DNA from: Atlantibacter subterraneus
GTDB lineage: Bacteria; Pseudomonadota; Gammaproteobacteria; Enterobacterales; Enterobacteriaceae
DNA length: 64,000 nucleotides
Strand: one strand, 5' to 3'
NCBI RefSeq assembly: GCF_027853245.1
Contig: NZ_JAPTZM010000005.1
Shown: in pieces, positions 47,538 to 56,111 of the stretch
Numbering within the stretch: position 1 is the first letter of the stretch
How the letters are laid out: each line of letters opens with the position of its first letter
The notes under the pieces: model-generated
The model's database searches: none
Seen by the model: only the letters and a program-made list of their open reading frames with translations
Told to the model about the DNA's origin: nothing
Translations under genes and position numbers: made by a program

Positions 47538-48883
47538 TGTGGAACCCTTTCCGGAGAAAAGAGAAGGCGCTGCAGCAACCTGTCGGTCAGGGGCTATGGA
47601 CCTCACTGGTGAGTTTTGTCCGTGAACCTTTTGCCGGCGCGTGGCAGCGTAATCTGGAGGTTAACCAGAATACCGTTCTTTCCTTCCATGCTGTCTTTTC
47701 CTGTATTTCGCTTATCGCCAGTGATATCGGGAAAATGCCCCTGCGCCTGATGCGCCGGGATTCAAACGGCATCTGGAAGGAAACCGGAAACGGGAAAGCG
47801 GCCGCGATCTACAGGCGCCCGAACGCCTTTCAGAACCGTATCCAGTTCTTTGAATCCTGGCTTAACTCGAAGCTTTGCCACGGGAACACGGTTGTCCTGA
47901 AAATCCGTAATGCCCGGGGTGATATCACCGAGCTTCGCATTCTGGACTGGAATAAGGTAACGCCGCTGGTGGCGGACGACGGCTCCGTTTTTTACCAGAT
48001 TAACCCTGACAATATGTCCGGCATCGAATCACCAGTTACCGTTCCGGCCAGGGAGATTATTCACGACCGTTTTAACTGCCTTTTCCATCCGCTCATCGGT
48101 CTTTCACCGATTTACGCCGCGGGTCTGGCAGCGATGCAGGGCCACCACATCCAGGAAAACTCAGCGTTCTTTTTCCGTAATGGCAGCAAACCGAGCGGTG
48201 TGATCGAGGTGCCGGGCAATATCAGTGAAGAAAACGCCATACAGCTTAAAGCCAAATGGGATACGGGTTATACAGGGGAAAACGCGGGGAAAACGGGGAT
48301 CCTGAGCAATGGCGCCAAGTACAGCCCTATCTCAATGTCCGCTGATGACGCGAAGGTGGTCGAACAGCTCCAGATGTCAGCGAAAATCGTCTGCTCAGCG
48401 TTTCACGTTCCCGCTTACAAAGCAGGTATTGGCGAGCTTCCCTCTTACGACAACATCGAGGCGCTGGAGCAGCAGTATTACTCGCAGTGCCTGCAGACGC
48501 TTATCGAGTCGATTGAACTGCTGCTGGATGAAGCGTTTGATCTGGAGGGTGATACCGGCACTGAGTTCGATGTTAACGCGCTGCTGCGTATGGACAGCGA
48601 ACGCCGCATCAAGACCCTGGGGGAAGGCGTCAAAAACACTATCCTGACCCCCAACGAGGCCCGCCGCAGTGAAAACCTGCCGCCTGTTACGGGAGGCGAC
48701 GAGCTTTACCTGCAACAGCAGAACTACAGCCTTGGCGCGCTGGCGCGGCGTGATGCTTCAGACGATCCCTTCGGTAAAAGCATTACATCGCAGCCGCAGC
48801 CCACCACTGATGAAGGAACGGCTTTATCTGACGCTGAGCAATCGGCGGCTAAAGCCATGCTCAGAGGATTGCTTACCAAATGA
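47537..48883 (+). CDS. Portal protein (HK97 family)
   Basis: The 448-residue protein matches HK97-family portals, with L-S-F-H-A-V-F-S-C-I-S-L-I-A-S-D-I-G-K-M-P near residue 48-68, L-I-G-L-S-P-I-Y-A-A, and a C-terminal helical barrel. Twelve copies form the DNA entry vertex and dock terminase. It is full length. Its end overlaps the next gene by four bases. Confidence 0.93.
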   Translation: MWNPFRRKEKALQQPVGQGLWTSLVSFVREPFAGAWQRNLEVNQNTVLSFHAVFSCISLIASDIGKMPLRLMRRDSNGIWKETGNGKAAAIYRRPNAFQNRIQFFESWLNSKLCHGNTVVLKIRNARGDITELRILDWNKVTPLVADDGSVFYQINPDNMSGIESPVTVPAREIIHDRFNCLFHPLIGLSPIYAAGLAAMQGHHIQENSAFFFRNGSKPSGVIEVPGNISEENAIQLKAKWDTGYTGENAGKTGILSNGAKYSPISMSADDAKVVEQLQMSAKIVCSAFHVPAYKAGIGELPSYDNIEALEQQYYSQCLQTLIESIELLLDEAFDLEGDTGTEFDVNALLRMDSERRIKTLGEGVKNTILTPNEARRSENLPPVTGGDELYLQQQNYSLGALARRDASDDPFGKSITSQPQPTTDEGTALSDAEQSAAKAMLRGLLTK

Positions 48884-49923
48884 ATGAACGCGAATTAACG
48901 CTGATAAAGGTGCTGGGCGAGGAATTCAGCCAGGCTCTCGCTGATTTACGCGAGCAGTTCAGTAAAAGCCTGGAGCAGCAGCGGCAGGCATACGAAGAAA
49001 AGCTGACCCTGCTTTCCAGTCAACTGGAAGAAATCAAAAGCGCCCCGGTGCCCGACTTCACCGCCATGGTGCAGGAGGCTATGGCCGCTTTGCCCGCGCC
49101 TGAACTTCCTCATCTGCCTGATATCGCCTCCATGGTCACTGAGGCAGTCGCCGCTATCCCGGCTCCGGAGGATGGCAAAAGCCTGACGCCAGAGGACGTG
49201 CAGCCGATGATACAGGAGATGGTGGACAAAGCATTCGGCGCCTTACCAACACCGAAAGACGGTAAGGATTACGATCCGGCGGTACTGAAGCAGGCGGTGG
49301 AAGAGGCCGTAAGCGATGCGGTGGCTGCCATTCCTGTGCCGCAGGACGGCAAAAGCCTGACACCTGAAGACGTGCAGCCCATGCTGGAGCAACTCGTCGC
49401 CGCTTCGGTGCCGGTTCTTCCGGATGTCAAAACGCTGGTTAGCGAAGCCGTGGCCGCATTGCCATCCGCTGAGCCTGGCAGGGATGGCGAAGATGGCCGC
49501 GACGCGCTGGCGCTGGAAATTCTCCCTTCCATTGACGAAGAGAAAAGCTACCCGCGCGGATCATATGCAACCCATAACGGTGGCTTGTGGCGTGCTTATG
49601 AGAAAACGCATGGCATGCGTGGCTGGGAATGTGTGGTTGATGGCGTCGCGGGCATTGAGATTGAGCGCTCTGAGCAACGGCGCTTCACCCTGACGGTTAA
49701 CCGCGCCAGCGGCGGCAGCGAAACCAAATCGTTTGACGTTCCGGTCATGATTTACCAGGGCGTGTTCAAATCGGGTCAGGAATACCTGCCGGGAGACACG
49801 GTTACATGGGGTGGTTCGCTCTGGCACTGCGACGAACGGACGCAGGATAAACCTGGCGAAACGGGTTCAAAAGGCTGGACGCTTGCCACCAAGCGCGGGC
49901 GTGACGGGAGGGATAAAACATGA
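48880..49923 (+). CDS. Repeat-rich virion-associated protein with possible carbohydrate-binding end
   Basis: The 347-residue protein has an N-terminal coiled coil (about 1-50), then Ala/Pro/Asp repeats (about 55-200) built on V-x-E-A-V-A-A-I-P-A-P and an exact D-G-K-S-L-T-P-E-D-V-Q-P-M unit present twice. A short collagen-like G-R-D-G-E-D-G-R-D links to two beta-rich modules, one resembling a chitin-binding CBM5/12 fold (Y-x-P-G-D-T-V-T-W-G-G-S-L-W-H-C). It could be a head decoration or fibre-like protein that binds glycans. Placement between portal and head-tail connector suggests it is in the virion. Confidence 0.65.
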   Translation: MNERELTLIKVLGEEFSQALADLREQFSKSLEQQRQAYEEKLTLLSSQLEEIKSAPVPDFTAMVQEAMAALPAPELPHLPDIASMVTEAVAAIPAPEDGKSLTPEDVQPMIQEMVDKAFGALPTPKDGKDYDPAVLKQAVEEAVSDAVAAIPVPQDGKSLTPEDVQPMLEQLVAASVPVLPDVKTLVSEAVAALPSAEPGRDGEDGRDALALEILPSIDEEKSYPRGSYATHNGGLWRAYEKTHGMRGWECVVDGVAGIEIERSEQRRFTLTVNRASGGSETKSFDVPVMIYQGVFKSGQEYLPGDTVTWGGSLWHCDERTQDKPGETGSKGWTLATKRGRDGRDKT

Positions 49924-50246
49924 TTGAGCTTGTCACGCTCGACCAGGCAAAGGAGCACCTCAGGATCGATGATGATGCCGGTGACGCAGACCTGACACTA
50001 AAAATTCAGGCCGGGAGTGCGGCCATTCTCGCCTATGTCCAGGGTAGCCGTGATCTTATTGTCAGTAGCGACGGCAAAGTTATCGAGGGTGAGCCTTTAC
50101 GCCGCACACAAACCGCATTACTCATGCTGCTGGGCTGGCTCGACCGCAACCGCGGTGGTGAGGAAGAGGAAAAGCTTAAGCAGGGGGAACTGCCGTTCTC
50201 CGTGACGATGCTGATTTACGATCTTCGCCGCCCGACAATTCTTTAA
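49920..50246 (+). CDS. Head-tail connector protein (gp6-like)
   Basis: The 108-residue helical protein opens with L-V-T-L-D-Q-A-K-E-H-L-R-I-D and has the pattern of HK97 gp6-like connectors, which sit under the portal and join head and tail. It overlaps the gene upstream by four bases. Confidence 0.88.
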   Translation: MIELVTLDQAKEHLRIDDDAGDADLTLKIQAGSAAILAYVQGSRDLIVSSDGKVIEGEPLRRTQTALLMLLGWLDRNRGGEEEEKLKQGELPFSVTMLIYDLRRPTIL

Positions 50247-50255
50247 GGAAATTTT

Positions 50256-50411
50256 ATGGCCTGCTCAGGGTGCGAACGAAGAAAAGAATGGCTGAAAAAA
50301 TGGATGGCTATTGCCTATGAACGAGCAACAGGTAAACGAACTGCTGAACGCGCTGAAGGCACAAACGAAAGCGCAGACGGAACAGGCCGCCGCGATAAAC
50401 CGCCTGGCTGA
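50256..50411 (+). CDS. Small Cys-containing phage protein, 51 residues
   Basis: Begins M-A-C-S-G-C-E-R-R-K-E-W-L-K-K-W and starts behind AAGGA. I recall similar CxxC-starting small proteins in other siphophages at this position. Its last 95 bases overlap the next gene in another frame. Function unknown. Confidence 0.6.
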   Translation: MACSGCERRKEWLKKWMAIAYERATGKRTAERAEGTNESADGTGRRDKPPG

Positions 50412-50517
50412 GTCAAATGAAGCCCTGGTCGCCGTGATTTACCAGTCGATGGTCGATGATGAGGGTGACGGCGAGGTAATGCCGCAGACCTATCTGAGCG
50501 GGAAGCCCCGGGGGTAA
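50317..50517 (+). CDS. Small helical phage protein, 66 residues
   Basis: Starts at ATG 50317 within the preceding small gene (different frame). The product is a Gln- and Ala-rich coiled coil (E-L-L-N-A-L-K-A-Q-T-K-A-Q-T-E-Q-A-A-A-I-N-R-L) with an acidic end. The next gene begins 3 bases on. Function unknown. Confidence 0.65.
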   Translation: MNEQQVNELLNALKAQTKAQTEQAAAINRLAESNEALVAVIYQSMVDDEGDGEVMPQTYLSGKPRG

Positions 50518-50519
50518 TC

Positions 50520-50852
50520 ATGCAGGCAGGAAAACTGAACAAGCGGGTGACCCTGCAGAAGCCGGTTAAAACACAAAGCCCGACCACGGGCGCGATCGTT
50601 AACGGCTGGGCGGATGTGGCTGAGTTGTGGGCGAATGTCACTGACCTTTCGGCGCGAGACTTTGTGGCGGCGCAGGCCGGGCAGAATGAAGTCACCACGC
50701 GCATCACCATCCGCTGGCGTGAGGATGTCACGGATAAGCACCGCATCGTACATCGCGGGCGGATCTACGATATCACTGGCGTGCTGGAAGATGACAAAAG
50801 CGGCCGTGAGTATCTGACCCTGCCATGCTCACGGGGGGTAAACGATGGCTGA
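50520..50852 (+). CDS. Head closure / head-tail adaptor protein
   Basis: The 110-residue beta-rich protein shows the family pattern of SPP1 gp16-like adaptors: L-N-K-R-V-T-L-Q-K-P at the start, W-A-D-V-A-E-L-W-A-N-V, and R-I-Y-D-I-T-G-V-L-E-D at the end. It closes the portal channel after packaging. It overlaps the next gene by 8 bases. Confidence 0.88.
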   Translation: MQAGKLNKRVTLQKPVKTQSPTTGAIVNGWADVAELWANVTDLSARDFVAAQAGQNEVTTRITIRWREDVTDKHRIVHRGRIYDITGVLEDDKSGREYLTLPCSRGVNDG

Positions 50853-51330
50853 CGGTATTGAAGTTCAGATCACCGGTATTGAGTCGCTGAAGCAGAAGCT
50901 CAATGAAGTGAATTACGACCTGAAGCGAAAGGGCGGGCGCGCGGCACTGCGCAAGGCCGGTAACGTTATTGTAAACCAGATTAAGTCCAATGCCCTGCGT
51001 CTCGATGATCCGCAAACGGCCCGAAGCATTGCGGATAACGCGGCACTGCGCTGGAACGGCAGACTGTTTAAACAGACCGGTAACCCCGGCTTCAGGATAG
51101 GCATCCTGCAGGGCGCGAAGCTTAAAAAAAATCCCAGCCTTGCCGCCGATGCTCCCACCCCGCACTGGCGTCTGCTGGAGTTTGGTACCGAAAAAATGTC
51201 GCCGAAACCCCTGGTGCGCGCGGCGGCAACATCGCGCATGCAGGAGGTGATCGCAACGTTTACCACCGAATATGAAAAAAGCATCGACCGGGCGCTGCGG
51301 CGTGCGCGGCGAAATGGAGGTGGAACGTGA
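50845..51330 (+). CDS. HK97 gp10-like tail completion protein
   Basis: The 161-residue protein matches the HK97 gp10 family: I-T-G-I-E-S-L-K-Q-K-L at the start, G-G-R-A-A-L-R-K-A-G-N-V-I, and H-W-R-L-L-E-F-G-T-E-K-M-S-P-K-P-L-V-R-A-A. It acts in joining head and tail. Four-base overlap with the next gene. Confidence 0.88.
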   Translation: MADGIEVQITGIESLKQKLNEVNYDLKRKGGRAALRKAGNVIVNQIKSNALRLDDPQTARSIADNAALRWNGRLFKQTGNPGFRIGILQGAKLKKNPSLAADAPTPHWRLLEFGTEKMSPKPLVRAAATSRMQEVIATFTTEYEKSIDRALRRARRNGGGT

Positions 51331-51692
51331 TTGCACCCCTGTTTTCCATCTGTGCATCCAGTCCGGCGGTAAGGGCGTTGATTGGCGATTCGCCGGTGCG
51401 ACTTTACCCGTTCGGACAGCAGGACGATAACGTCATCTATCCCTATGTCGTCTGGCAGAACGTGAGCGGTGCGCCGGAGAACTATCTCGGCCAGCGCCCG
51501 GATGCGGATACCTGGGTGCTACAGGTTGATGCCTGGGCAGACACCCCGGATGAAGTGATCGCCGTGGCCGCCGCGCTGCGGGATGCCATTGAGCCGCACG
51601 CGCATATCACGCGCTGGGGCGGACAGGAAAGAGACCCCGAAACCAGGCGCTATCGCTATTCATTTGATGTTGACTGGATAGTGAAGCGATAA
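51327..51692 (+). CDS. Tail terminator-type protein (DUF3168)
   Basis: The 121-residue protein fits DUF3168: P-V-R-L-Y-P-F-G near residue 24, Y-P-Y-V-V-W-Q-N-V-S-G-A-P-E-N-Y-L, and L-Q-V-D-A-W-A near the middle. Members cap the tail tube, like lambda gpU. Confidence 0.85.
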   Translation: MIAPLFSICASSPAVRALIGDSPVRLYPFGQQDDNVIYPYVVWQNVSGAPENYLGQRPDADTWVLQVDAWADTPDEVIAVAAALRDAIEPHAHITRWGGQERDPETRRYRYSFDVDWIVKR

Positions 51693-51701
51693 CCCTACAA
51701 C

Positions 51702-51725
51702 ACCGGCCCTGTGCCGGTTTTTTTA
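51702..51725 (+). terminator. Intra-operon hairpin before the tail tube gene
   Basis: ACCGGC-cctgt-GCCGGT (51702-51718) followed by T run. It lies between the tail terminator and the highly expressed tail tube gene. Confidence 0.75.
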
Positions 51726-51740
51726 TACACGGAGAAACCC

Positions 51741-52238
51741 ATGTCTGTACTGACGCAAGGCACGCAGTTTTTTGTGCTCTCCAAGGGCACGGTAAGTGAA
51801 ATCGAATGCATCACCAGTTTTTCACCGGGCGGCAACCCGGCGGACCAGATTGAAGACACCTGTCTTTCTGAGCGGAACAGCCGCACCTATAAAGTCGGCC
51901 TGCGCACGCCCGGCCAGGCCACGGTGGGCCTGAATGCCGACCCGGAAAATGCCAGCCATATCATGCTGCACAACCTGGCAAACTCAGACGACCATGAAGA
52001 GCTGACGTTCGCCGTGGGCTGGGCTGACGGAACAGCCGAACCGACGGCGGCCGCTCAGGGTGCGGCGGGCGCAGTCGATGGACTCACGCTGCCGGACAGC
52101 CGCACCTGGTTTGTTTTCCGTGGCTATGTCTCTGACTTCCCCTTTGACTTCGCAGCCAACACGGTGGTGACCACTTCCGCAACCATTCAGCGTTCCGGCG
52201 GATCGGTATGGGTACCTAAAGATAAGTCAGGCAGCTGA
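51741..52238 (+). CDS. Major tail tube protein
   Basis: The 165-residue protein begins M-S-V-L-T-Q-G-T-Q-F-F-V-L-S-K-G and is beta-rich, like the lambda gpV-type tube subunit, and lies right upstream of the G/GT chaperone genes. ATG 51741 was chosen because CACGGAGAAACCC lies just before it; an in-frame start at 51711 lies inside the hairpin. Confidence 0.87.
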   Translation: MSVLTQGTQFFVLSKGTVSEIECITSFSPGGNPADQIEDTCLSERNSRTYKVGLRTPGQATVGLNADPENASHIMLHNLANSDDHEELTFAVGWADGTAEPTAAAQGAAGAVDGLTLPDSRTWFVFRGYVSDFPFDFAANTVVTTSATIQRSGGSVWVPKDKSGS

Positions 52239-52264
52239 ATTCAACGCTTTAATCGGGAGATCAA

Positions 52265-52693
52265 ATGAAACTCACTCTTGATGCACTCAGACAGGCCGGA
52301 GCCTTCACAGGTCGCCCGGTTGAAAAAGAAATTACCTGGCGGCAGGGCGAAGAAGAATTCAGCGCCACTGTCTATATCCGCCCGCTGGGCTACCACTCGG
52401 CCATGACGGACGTGATGGCGGCAAACGGGCGCGTGGATGGTGTGGCGGGGCGGATCGCCGCATCCGTCTGCGATGAGAACGGCAAGCCGGTATTCACGCC
52501 TGCGGATATTACCGGTGAGGCGGACCCGGAGCGTGGCGCGCTGGATGGCGCGCTGACCATTGCCCTGCTGGTGGCTATCCAGGAGGTTAACGATCTGGGA
52601 AAGATGAACTCAGCGCCGACGATGAATTCTGGTGCGAGCTCGTCCTCAACGGTATCGGCGGGCAAACCATCGCGCAGGCTCAGGAAGTCCTGA
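52265..52693 (+). CDS. Tail assembly chaperone (G product)
   Basis: The 142-residue product is the in-frame form of the tail chaperone, ending soon after the slippery site with a Ser-rich tail. It keeps the tape measure protein soluble and recruits tail tube subunits. Most ribosomes make this form; a minority shift at 52597-52603 to make the GT form. Confidence 0.88.
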   Translation: MKLTLDALRQAGAFTGRPVEKEITWRQGEEEFSATVYIRPLGYHSAMTDVMAANGRVDGVAGRIAASVCDENGKPVFTPADITGEADPERGALDGALTIALLVAIQEVNDLGKMNSAPTMNSGASSSSTVSAGKPSRRLRKS

Positions 52694-52923
52694 GTTTCCG
52701 GGAATTCCAGATCTGGGTGAAATACCGTGAGCGTTACGGGAGCCTTAACCCGATGCTGCGCACGGAATGGGCCGCCGGGATGGTCTCCAGCACCATTGCC
52801 AATGTGAACCGGGGCAAAGACACACCGCCTTTCAGCGTCACGGATTTCACCCTGCACTTTACTAAAACACCGACCGTAACTGGCCCCGTCACGCTTGATG
52901 AGGCTATGCGGACCTGGTACTAA
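52265..52923 (+). CDS. Tail assembly chaperone GT fusion made by -1 frameshift
   Basis: GGGAAAG at 52597-52603 is in the right phase (G-GGA-AAG) for -1 slippage and equals the lambda G-T slippery sequence. Shifting there joins 52265-52603 to 52603-52923. The shifted part reads D-E-L-S-A-D-D-E-F-W and goes on to the stop at 52923 (320 bases open, 106 residues), giving about 219 residues in all. The T part has no good start of its own. The two products must be made in a set ratio for tail assembly. Confidence 0.85.
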
Positions 52924-52995
52924 TATTGGATTGTCAATTTATAGCCATATCATTATTTGGTATTCTTTCAGGGAATATTTCTGAGGAAGCAATCT

Positions 52996-53223
52996 ATGGC
53001 ATTGATTAAATGTAAAGAATGTGGAGAGAAGGTATCAAATAAAGCTGATATATGCCCTAAATGTGGTGCTCCATTTAAGTTAAGAGTCAAAGGGCCTTCA
53101 GGCTGTATGATGATTCTTATTATTTTTGTCGCAATAATTGCGCTTATAACTTTTGTAAGCAAAATGAATTTTGATAGCTCGACAAATCAGAATAGAACTC
53201 CTCGTACAACCAGCGTTGAATAA
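52996..53223 (+). CDS. Zinc-ribbon membrane protein (inserted cargo)
   Basis: The 75-residue protein has an N-terminal zinc ribbon (C-K-E-C-G...C-P-K-C-G) and one membrane segment (about 36-56, M-I-L-I-I-F-V-A-I-I-A-L-I). It stands between the GT and tape measure genes, is AT-rich and has its own terminator, the mark of a moron gene. Similar small proteins occur in this place in other lambdoid phages; their role is not known to me. Confidence 0.72.
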   Translation: MALIKCKECGEKVSNKADICPKCGAPFKLRVKGPSGCMMILIIFVAIIALITFVSKMNFDSSTNQNRTPRTTSVE

Positions 53224-53248
53224 TATATTTTGTGTTTAATAATACCTG

Positions 53249-53270
53249 CCCGCTTATAGCGGGTTTTTTT
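53249..53270 (+). terminator. Terminator after the zinc-ribbon gene
   Basis: CCCGC-ttata-GCGGG (53249-53263) with seven T. It lies just before the ribosome binding site of the tape measure gene. Confidence 0.8.
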
Positions 53271-53287
53271 ATGCCCGGAGATAAAGT

Positions 53288-55711
53288 ATGGCAGCCAGAT
53301 CGCTTGGAACCCTGACCATTGACCTGATTGCCAATATTGGTGGCTTTGCTGCGGGTCTTAACCGCGCGGAACGCCAGTCCGAAAGCTGGCGCCGTCGGGT
53401 TCAGCAGGATGTCCGGCTTGCCGGCGCCGCGCTGGGATCAATGGCGACCATTGCCGCCGCCGCGGCGGTATCTGCAGGCGTGGCGGGTATCAACCTGTTA
53501 AAAACCACCTCAAAGCAGATCGCCGAAAGCGACCGGCTCGCAAAATCCCTGCGCATGTCTACCCAGGATCTGCTGGCCTGGCAGTTCGCCTCGCAGAAAG
53601 CGGGCGTGTCAGGCGAGCAGATGGCGGATATTTTCAAGGATATCGGCGACAAGATTGGTGATGCGGTACTTAACCAGTCAGGTGAGGCCGTTGATGCGCT
53701 GAACGCGCTGGGTCTCTCTGCGAAGAAGCTGTCCACTGAAACGCCTGATAAACAGTTACTGGCGATTGCCGGCGCGCTGGAAAAAGTGGGTACCAACGCT
53801 GAGAAGATCACTATCCTCGAAAGCCTGGGGAATGACCTGTCAAAACTCCTGCCGCTTTTTGATAACAACAGCCAGAAGCTTCAGCAGTTTCTCAGGCTGT
53901 CGCGGGAATACGGCGTCGCGCCGGATCCGCAGTCCATTGACGACCTGGTCAAAGTGAATTCCCTTTTTGAGGACATGGAGACACAGGCGCAGGGACTGAA
54001 GCTGGAAATTGCCACAGGACTGGCACGCGTAGACCTTTCGCCACTACAGGCCGGGCTGGGAGATCTGCGGGCAGTCTTCACCGATCCCAAAGTGCTTCAG
54101 GGCCTGGCGGAAATGGTCGGTGGTATTGCCTCTCTTGTTGGATGGCTGGGTAAAGCAGCGTCAGCGCTGGGCAGCCTTATTGATAATTACCAGGGCGGGC
54201 AAAAGCTCTCCGCTAATGCCTCGCTGTTTGAGGTTGAGCGGCGGATCAGAAATCTTGAGGCTGACCTTAACGACAACGGCTTCCTGGCGGGCGTAAACCG
54301 TATCGGTATGGATACGGAAGGGAAGCAGAAAGAGCTGAATGAATTGCTGGCGCAGCGTGCGCGCCTGAAGTCTATTGCCGGGGCGGCACCTGTCATTTCT
54401 TCAGCAACATTGCCATTTACCGGAACGGGTGACTACTCCCTTGCACCGGGCGAGTCTAACGGCAAGGTGACGCCTGATGCCAGCGCCAAAAAGCTGGAAA
54501 GCGCGTTCAAATCCATGGAGCTGGGTTACCTGCGCCAGATTGCGCTTATCGACACCACCGGCAAAAAAACGGCGGAGGTGACCGAGCAACAGAAACTTCA
54601 GTTCGATCTGGCGGAGGGAAAACTCAACGGGATTAATGACGCGCAAAAAGTCCGGCTTCAGCAGCTGGCGCAGGAAGTGGACCGCCTGAACCAGCTGAAA
54701 AAAGCCAATGATGAAAACGCGAAGGTGGCGGCATTAGTCGCTGGCCTGCAGGCGCAGAACGATAATGCCCGCGCGGATCTGAGCGTGGATATTCAGGCTG
54801 CCGGACTCGGCAACAGGCAGCGTGAGCGGCTCCGTGAACGGCTGGGTATTGAGCGTGACTACCTCGACCAACAGCGGGAATTGCAGAAGCAGTATCAGGC
54901 CCGTGATATCAGCCAGACGTTCTATGATCGCGGAACGCAGGCTTTAAAAGATGCACAGGCTGAACGGCTGGAAATCCAGGAGGATTACTACAAACAAATT
55001 GATGCGCTGCAGGCTGACTGGGTAACCGGCGCGCGGGACGGGCTCGCCGACTGGGTGGATGACTCCACGAACTATGCAACGCTGGCGGCTGACGCCATGC
55101 AAAGCGCGCTCTCCGGTATCAGCAGTAACATCGTCGACATGCTCAACGGCAACAAAGCGAGCTGGAAAGACTGGGGTATCAGCGTTCTGAAAATCATCGA
55201 ACAGGTGATGGTGAACATGATGATCGCCAATGCGGTCAGCTCTATCGGTTCACTGTTTGGCGGTCCAGCATCCGGCGCAGCGCATGTCAGTTCCGGTACC
55301 GCGCTTCAGTCCTACGGCTCAACCATTGATTTCAACGCAAAAGGCGGCGTCTACTCTTCCGCCGATCTCAGTCAGTACAGAAATTCCGTTGTCAGTTCTC
55401 CGACACTGTTTGCGTTCGCCAAAGGTGCCGGACTGATGGGTGAGGCCGGGCCGGAAGCGATCATGCCGCTTACCCGGGCTGCCGATGGTTCGCTGGGTGT
55501 GAGGGCCCTTGGGGTTGTCGGTGGCAATGGTGGAGGCATGAATATCAACATTAATGCCCCTGTCAGTATCGTTCAGGACGGTTCTGCAGGTGAAATCAGT
55601 AACGCCAATACCGCCAGCACGGCACGACAGCTTGAAGGTATTGTCCAGCAAACCCTCACAGATCGCCTGAGAAAAGAAATATCACCAGGCGGCATCCTCT
55701 ATCGCCGCTAA
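53288..55711 (+). CDS. Tape measure protein
   Basis: The 807-residue protein begins with the lambda/HK97-type sequence L-G-T-L-T-I-D-L-I-A-N-I-G-G-F-A-A-G-L-N-R-A-E-R and has a long helical body, a hydrophobic stretch near residues 44-66 and another near 640-660. It sets tail length and helps DNA enter the cell. A length of 807 residues suggests a tail of about 120 nm, using the usual 1.5 Angstrom per residue. Confidence 0.93.
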   Translation: MAARSLGTLTIDLIANIGGFAAGLNRAERQSESWRRRVQQDVRLAGAALGSMATIAAAAAVSAGVAGINLLKTTSKQIAESDRLAKSLRMSTQDLLAWQFASQKAGVSGEQMADIFKDIGDKIGDAVLNQSGEAVDALNALGLSAKKLSTETPDKQLLAIAGALEKVGTNAEKITILESLGNDLSKLLPLFDNNSQKLQQFLRLSREYGVAPDPQSIDDLVKVNSLFEDMETQAQGLKLEIATGLARVDLSPLQAGLGDLRAVFTDPKVLQGLAEMVGGIASLVGWLGKAASALGSLIDNYQGGQKLSANASLFEVERRIRNLEADLNDNGFLAGVNRIGMDTEGKQKELNELLAQRARLKSIAGAAPVISSATLPFTGTGDYSLAPGESNGKVTPDASAKKLESAFKSMELGYLRQIALIDTTGKKTAEVTEQQKLQFDLAEGKLNGINDAQKVRLQQLAQEVDRLNQLKKANDENAKVAALVAGLQAQNDNARADLSVDIQAAGLGNRQRERLRERLGIERDYLDQQRELQKQYQARDISQTFYDRGTQALKDAQAERLEIQEDYYKQIDALQADWVTGARDGLADWVDDSTNYATLAADAMQSALSGISSNIVDMLNGNKASWKDWGISVLKIIEQVMVNMMIANAVSSIGSLFGGPASGAAHVSSGTALQSYGSTIDFNAKGGVYSSADLSQYRNSVVSSPTLFAFAKGAGLMGEAGPEAIMPLTRAADGSLGVRALGVVGGNGGGMNININAPVSIVQDGSAGEISNANTASTARQLEGIVQQTLTDRLRKEISPGGILYRR

Positions 55712-55719
55712 GGAGCCAT

Positions 55720-56061
55720 ATGGCAATCGATACGTTTACCTGGTGCGTCCGCACGGGACCTACTGGAGCAAATACTGTGGCCACGCTTCAGGCGCAGTTT
55801 GGTGACGGCTATAAGCAGGTGGCTGGCAATGGGATAAACTCTGATGCCGAAACCTGGAATCTGGCATGCAATGGCGATGTGGCGACGATGAAGAAAGTGC
55901 GTGATTTCCTTTTGAGTCACGTCATCAAATCGTTCTGGTGGGTTAATCCGTGGGGTGAGCAGAAACTGTATCGGGTAAAAGCTGATTCAGTAAGTCCAAC
56001 CTTTCCTCACGGTGGCTTTGTAGAGCTAACGTTTATATTTGAGCAGGCCTTCGGGCCTTAG
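55720..56061 (+). CDS. Minor tail protein M
   Basis: The 113-residue protein fits the lambda gpM family (F-T-W-C-V-R-T-G-P, F-G-D-G-Y-K-Q-V-A-G-N-G-I-N, F-W-W-V-N-P-W-G). It is part of the tail tip and lies between the tape measure and L genes as in lambda. Confidence 0.9.
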   Translation: MAIDTFTWCVRTGPTGANTVATLQAQFGDGYKQVAGNGINSDAETWNLACNGDVATMKKVRDFLLSHVIKSFWWVNPWGEQKLYRVKADSVSPTFPHGGFVELTFIFEQAFGP

Positions 56062-56078
56062 TTTATCTCCTCTTCCAG

Positions 56079-56100
56079 GGCCGCTTATGCGGCCTTTTTT
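56079..56100 (+). terminator. Intra-operon hairpin between M and L genes
   Basis: GGCCGC-ttat-GCGGCC (56079-56094) with six T, 10 bases before the L gene start. Confidence 0.78.
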
Positions 56101-56111
56101 ATGGGCTACAT

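Noticed and set aside
48880..49923. Repeats in the 48880 gene as a CRISPR-like or tandem DNA array
   Set aside because: Repeats are in frame, differ at wobble positions and encode a protein; no CRISPR array was seen in the window.
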